Shown: positions 60,556 through 64,000 of the stretch, piece after piece | How the letters are laid out: the number at the start of each line of letters is the position of its first letter | Position numbering within the stretch: position 1 is the stretch's first letter | Assembly: GCF_900103285.1 (NCBI RefSeq) | Contig: NZ_FNGS01000001.1 | Coordinates: 861,515 to 925,514, forward strand | Length of the DNA: 64,000 nucleotides | Direction of reading: 5' to 3' | Source: Siphonobacter aquaeclarae | Lineage (GTDB): Bacteria; Bacteroidota; Bacteroidia; Cytophagales; Spirosomataceae | The notes under the pieces: generated by a model | What the model was told of the DNA's origin: nothing | What the model saw: the letters and a program-made list of their open reading frames with translations, nothing else | The model's database searches: none | Translations under genes and position numbers: made by a program

Positions 60556-61824
60556 ATGCTGAAAAAAACCGGACTTCCGGCTCTTCTTATCTGCTGCCTG
60601 ATCACCTGTTTTTCCTGCAAAAAAGGAGATCCGGAAAGCCTCGAAAATCCCCCCGCCGAAACAGGACTGGTATGTGAAACAGGCGTCACCAGCGGAACTC
60701 TCACGACTCAATCCATCGGTCCGGCCGGCGGAACCGTCAAATCCGATGACAACCGCCTTCAGCTTACCATACCTGCGGGCGCTTTCGCTTCCGAGCAATC
60801 CATTCAGATTCAACCCATTACGAATACCAATCCGGGCGGCGTCGGCGAGGCCTATCGCATCCTGCCGCACGGCGTAACCTTTTCCAAACCCGTTACGCTA
60901 ACCTTTCAGTACAAAAACGAAGAGCTCGCCGGCAGTTCTTACCGTGCACTATGTATCGCCACCCAGAATGAAAAGGGAATTTGGGTGGCGCCGGCCGGAG
61001 CGCAGACCGACACCAGCGCACATACGGTGAGTATTCAGACGACGCATTTCAGCGACTGGAGTTTCATGGAGTCGTTCCGCCTGGTTCCTGAGCTTGCTAT
61101 TGTCGAGCCGGGCGCTTCCCAGGACCTTGAAGTTCAGCAGTTTTTTGCCGAAGATCTGCTGGCGCCGCTGACAAAAGACGCTGAAGTCATCGCCCCGAAA
61201 AGTGCCGGAAATTACCTCAAAAAGTGGAACCTGGGCGGAGAAGGCGATCTGCTGCCGCTCGGTAATAAAGCGTCCTACAAAGCGCCTGCCGCCATCCCGG
61301 CACGAAATCCGGTGGCCGTAAGTGTCAACATGGAATACCAGGGAAAGGCCTTTCTGCTCGTTTCGAATATCTATATCGGCCGGGATGGGGTCAACATCCG
61401 GATCAATAATGGCGCCTGGCTATGGGGGCCGGCAGAAATGGGCGTCATGAAAGGCCCTGAATTTTTCCTCGTGCAGGGGACCATCTTCACCAACGGAACG
61501 AATTTCTACGGCCTCGCGACCATCCAGTGGCCATTGTCCAGCTACTCAGGGGCGTCATACGGCTGGAACTATAAAACGCCGGGATTTCTTTTCTCAACTC
61601 CCACTGCATCAGAGCAGTATAATCATTTCCACGTCGTTCCTCCTGGTGTGCAACAGCTCAGTCCGGGAGAAATCCGCATCCTCAAATTCGGTAAAATCGG
61701 TGAGCCGGTCATCGGTATTTTCCACATGAGCCGGGCCGGAAAAGTACTGCCGAATAACGGTGGAAATCCATACGTCGGCGTCGTGCCGATCGAAGGTTTT
61801 TTCAAAGTCAGACGATCCAGCTAG
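60556..61824 (+). CDS. Lipoprotein with ZU5-like domain
   Basis: The start at 60556 (MLKKTGLPALLICCLITCFSC) gives a lipoprotein of 422 residues; an ATG 13 codons earlier lies in the hairpin. Residues about 55-185 match a ZU5-like beta-domain (IGPAGGTVKSDDNRLQLTIPAGAF, ILPHGVTFSKPVTLTFQYKN, HFSDWSFM). The remaining 240 residues are beta-rich with no recognised family. ZU5 domains occur in surface and cell-cell contact proteins. Expression probably reads through the hairpin from the previous gene. Confidence 0.75.
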   Translation: MLKKTGLPALLICCLITCFSCKKGDPESLENPPAETGLVCETGVTSGTLTTQSIGPAGGTVKSDDNRLQLTIPAGAFASEQSIQIQPITNTNPGGVGEAYRILPHGVTFSKPVTLTFQYKNEELAGSSYRALCIATQNEKGIWVAPAGAQTDTSAHTVSIQTTHFSDWSFMESFRLVPELAIVEPGASQDLEVQQFFAEDLLAPLTKDAEVIAPKSAGNYLKKWNLGGEGDLLPLGNKASYKAPAAIPARNPVAVSVNMEYQGKAFLLVSNIYIGRDGVNIRINNGAWLWGPAEMGVMKGPEFFLVQGTIFTNGTNFYGLATIQWPLSSYSGASYGWNYKTPGFLFSTPTASEQYNHFHVVPPGVQQLSPGEIRILKFGKIGEPVIGIFHMSRAGKVLPNNGGNPYVGVVPIEGFFKVRRSS

Positions 61825-61904
61825 CGAGGGGTTCGGCCCCTCCCCTACTCCCTTCCGTCAGGCACGCGACGGAATGGATAAGTGAAAGTTCGTGTTTTAC
61901 TTGG

Positions 61905-61938
61905 GAAAAGGCCGCCGGTTATCTGGCGGCTTTTTTTA
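61905..61938 (+). terminator. Rho-independent terminator closing the lipoprotein cluster
   Basis: The stem AAAGCCGCC-type (GGCCGCC / GGCGGC with flanking A and T) has a loop of about 8 bases and is followed by seven T. Confidence 0.8.
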
Positions 61939-62023
61939 TATTATTCAACTAAAAATATAGTTTGATCTATGCCAGTACTATTAGATGATTTTTTTATCTA
62001 TTTTGTAGAAAATCTGATGTTCT

Positions 62024-62497
62024 ATGGAACCCATCTCCTGGCCGAACGCATTGAAATCCATCCTGCTGGCCACGCTTATCGCGGGTACGCTTGATGCCGT
62101 CGCAGCGGTTGCCATACTCGGCAAATTCAACTACATCCGGGTTTTTCAGTTCATTGCGAGCGGAGCATTCGGACCGGCGGCATTTACAGGAGGTTCTGAA
62201 ATGGTGTGGGCCGGGGTTGGCTTTCACTATTTTATAACAGCCTGTTTTTCAGGTTTTTATATCTTACTATATCAGTCCTTTCCGGTCCTGCGGCGTCTTC
62301 ACCTGGCGGGCGGCGCACTTTATGGCGTATTTGTCTGGCTGATTATGAATTTACTATTGCTTCCCCGCACGCATGTGGCGCAGGCGCCCGTAACAGCAAA
62401 AAGCGCATTTCTCAACATAGGTATCCTGATATTGATGATCGGAGTGCCGATTGCTTACATTACCCATCTTTTCTTTTCTACGGAGGAAAATGAATAA
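62024..62497 (+). CDS. Four-helix integral membrane protein of unknown function
   Basis: This 157-residue protein has four membrane segments (about 9-31, 64-84, 91-113, 128-150). The opening SILLATLIAGTLDAVAAVAI and the central FGPAAFTGGSEMVWAGVGFHYFI resemble the YagU/DUF1440 type of small inner-membrane proteins, but the match is by pattern only. It is monocistronic: a terminator lies before it and a convergent gene after it. The preceding 80 bases are AT-rich and probably carry its promoter. Confidence 0.7.
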   Translation: MEPISWPNALKSILLATLIAGTLDAVAAVAILGKFNYIRVFQFIASGAFGPAAFTGGSEMVWAGVGFHYFITACFSGFYILLYQSFPVLRRLHLAGGALYGVFVWLIMNLLLLPRTHVAQAPVTAKSAFLNIGILILMIGVPIAYITHLFFSTEENE

Positions 62498-62521
62498 GGG
62501 AAGGTCGCCCTTCCCTTATTA

Positions 62522-63115
62522 CTACATGCTTTTCCATTTTATGCCACATCCGACAGCCCTTGCGCTGGGTGTTGTCACCGGTTTGCCATCGAGCAGTTCG
62601 GAAACGGCGTCGTCGACGTAGTGTTTCGTTACAGCGCCCGGATCTTTGGCGTTATCTATCGCGCCGATATAGGCAACCTGCAGGTCCTCCCCTACCCTTT
62701 TCAGCACAAATAAGTGTGGCGTATTCGTTGCTCCGAAGGTCTTGGCTATGGCCTGGGACTCGTCATACAAATACGGAAACGGATAGTTTTTTTCCTTTGC
62801 GCGGGCCTTCATCTGGTCAAATGAATCGCCCGGCGACAAACTTGCGTCGTTCGACTGAATCGCGACGACCGGATACCCCTTTGCAGCAAACGACTGGTGC
62901 AGCCCGATCAACCGCTCTTCGTATGCCTTGGCCACCGGGCAGGTATTACAGGTGAATGCCACGATTACGCCCTTTGTTGTCTTGTTCCCGTTGAGGGAAA
63001 CGGTCGAGCCGTCCACGTTCTTCAGCGAAAAATCCCGGACCGTATCTCCAATCTGATACCCACCCTGAGCAAAGCCCATGAGGGAGAACACCGCAATCCA
63101 GAGGTACTTTTTCAT
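62522..63115 (-). CDS. Secreted thioredoxin-fold (redoxin/AhpC-TSA-like) protein
   Basis: The start at 63115 gives 197 residues with a short signal peptide (MKKYLWIAVFSLMGFAQG). The redoxin domain opens with GDTVRDFSLKNVDGSTVSL and carries the active-site pair C56-N-T-C59 in VAFTCNTCPVAKAYEERL, followed by ATNTPHLFVL with the cis-proline. The CNTC motif instead of WCxxC marks a subgroup of thioredoxin-like proteins in Bacteroidota, probably acting on periplasmic thiols. It lies 13 bases after the TlpA-like gene and forms a two-gene operon. Confidence 0.85.
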   Translation of the reverse strand: MKKYLWIAVFSLMGFAQGGYQIGDTVRDFSLKNVDGSTVSLNGNKTTKGVIVAFTCNTCPVAKAYEERLIGLHQSFAAKGYPVVAIQSNDASLSPGDSFDQMKARAKEKNYPFPYLYDESQAIAKTFGATNTPHLFVLKRVGEDLQVAYIGAIDNAKDPGAVTKHYVDDAVSELLDGKPVTTPSARAVGCGIKWKSM

Positions 63116-63128
63116 ACGCGCGTTTCGT

Positions 63129-63608
63129 TTAGAATTGTTGTACAAGTGTTTGCAGCTCAGCTTCTTCGACGGCCTTGATGAGTACTTTCCGTTTGGCTCC
63201 CCGAAGAAGAATGGTCATCGGCAAAGCGCCGGACCATTCCGGTGCCAGACGATCCACCCATTTTTCCAGATCAGGCTCGTCCAGCAGATACACACGTGAT
63301 TTCAATTTTCTCTTTCGGACGAACGGCTCGACTTTGGTCGCGAGGTCCGTCCTTTCATCCATACTGACCAATACCACCTGTAGCTTCTGTTTCTCAAATG
63401 CAATCCGAAGCCGCTCAAAATAAGGAAGCTCCCGGATACAGGGAGCACACCAGGTGGCCCAGAAGTTCACGACATACAGAGTATCGGATTGTCGGTTCAG
63501 TAATTTTTCTAATGCGTCGTACTTCACAACACGGACTTCCTGCGCGCGTACGGGCAACCGCAGGGATACGAGCAGGCAGATTCCCACCAGGCAGACGATT
63601 CTATTCAT
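63129..63608 (-). CDS. TlpA-like periplasmic thioredoxin
   Basis: This 159-residue protein has a signal peptide (to about residue 22, LLVSLRLPVRAQ) and the classical active site WCAPC (Cys54, Cys57) in VVNFWATWCAPCIRELPYFE, with the cis-proline in GALPMTILL. Such proteins reduce disulfides outside the cytoplasm, for example during cytochrome maturation. It is the first gene of the pair with the CNTC redoxin. Confidence 0.9.
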   Translation of the reverse strand: MNRIVCLVGICLLVSLRLPVRAQEVRVVKYDALEKLLNRQSDTLYVVNFWATWCAPCIRELPYFERLRIAFEKQKLQVVLVSMDERTDLATKVEPFVRKRKLKSRVYLLDEPDLEKWVDRLAPEWSGALPMTILLRGAKRKVLIKAVEEAELQTLVQQF

Positions 63609-64000
63609 AGACAGCGATGTTCGGAATCCTGTTCACCAAAAAAGTCATACCCGGCTGCTTTTCAACGTGCTGAGATTTGGACAAACCGGTCTACTGTACG
63701 AACTGCTTGCATTCACACGATTCTCGCGCGGTTGGAATTGGCAAAGAAGCAAAACCAGTCAATTGACGTTCAATGAGTTAAAGGTAAAAAAAGCGGATTT
63801 AAAAAACACTCGCCTGAAACGAACAAAAATGGCCGTCGGGCAGCAATTGGCTCTTTTTTTCACTTTTCCCTCCCATTTTCCCCGTATTTTCCACTGAAAC
63901 ACACGCATTTTTCTCTCTTCTTTTCCTTGGGATAAAATTAGTTCTTTATACATTTGTTAAAAGATAAAAATTTATCCTCGATCCTCATGATCTCGCCTGA
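63609..64000. other. AT-rich intergenic region at the right edge
   Basis: No credible gene is complete here. The region becomes very AT-rich towards 64000 and holds a strong plus-strand promoter at 63927-63956. An ATG at 63987 followed by ATCTCGCCT may begin a gene that continues beyond the window, but only four codons are visible. Confidence 0.6.
63927..63956 (+). promoter_or_regulatory. Bacteroidota promoter reading out of the window
   Basis: TTG (63927-63929), a 19-base spacer and TACATTTG (63949-63956) match the TTG-N19-TAnnTTTG pattern. It is the best promoter match found in this window and points to a gene just beyond base 64000. Confidence 0.65.

Overview
This 64 kb window looks like a chromosomal segment of a Bacteroidota bacterium, most likely from the Cytophagales (Spirosoma/Dyadobacter-like). 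That placement is inferred from family content: SusC/SusD with FecI/FecR-type regulators, type IX secretion (T9SS) C-terminal sorting domains, LytS/LytTR and Y_Y_Y-propeller two-component systems, and promoters resembling TTG-N18/19-TAnnTTTG. Coding DNA is GC-rich, while several spacers (9433-10051, 43680-44300, 63900-64000) are strongly AT-rich. No rRNA, tRNA, CRISPR array, transposase or phage structural gene was seen.

Layout. 1-9.4 kb: the 3' end of a cupredoxin-domain protein, a secreted DUF1080 protein, and a minus-strand block of ECF sigma factor, FecR anti-sigma factor, STN-bearing SusC and SusD, followed upstream by a LolA-like secreted protein. 10-15.3 kb: a 1059-residue T9SS cargo protein, then a divergent pair made of a secreted concanavalin-fold protein and a membrane-anchored HTH protein whose outer domain seems to have the same fold. 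15.3-21.3 kb: an ArsR-type repressor divergent from a complete RND efflux operon (adaptor, pump, TolC). 21.5-25.6 kb: a GH29 fucosidase and two tandem collagen-like secreted paralogues. 25.7-42.7 kb: a sugar-oxidation and amino-sugar region with four extracytoplasmic Gfo/Idh/MocA oxidoreductases, a HEAT-DUF1080-DUF1080 fusion, a frameshifted LacI-family regulator, an MBL hydrolase/MFS/LysR cluster, and a transporter-nagA-nagB operon. 43-50 kb: a small XRE regulator, 1.3 kb of AT-rich DNA without genes, and a 1769-residue T9SS surface protein. 50-57.6 kb: an ABC exporter divergent from a LytS/LytTR pair, then a NarL-type regulator with a periplasmic-propeller histidine kinase. 58-64 kb: small lineage-specific lipoproteins and secreted proteins, a membrane protein, and two thioredoxin-fold proteins.

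How the parts may work together. The extracytoplasmic oxidoreductases plus DUF1080 proteins fit a periplasmic 3-keto-glycoside route, in which a sugar is oxidised at C3 and the glycosidic bond is then broken without a classical hydrolase. SusC/SusD, the fucosidase and NagA/NagB point to use of complex glycans. Two near-identical palindromes (30630-30643 and 35115-35128) sit on promoters on either side of the LacI-family gene and make a plausible regulon. That LacI gene is broken at a run of nine C, which could be a phase switch, a mutation or a base-calling error.

The least explained structure is a set of intergenic elements at 1472-1591, 21332-21475, 36142-36333 and 37731-37878. Each has arms built from short degenerate repeats that fold back on each other. 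The arm sequence differs completely between elements, yet at least three copies share a TGGCGA...TATCC-like core.
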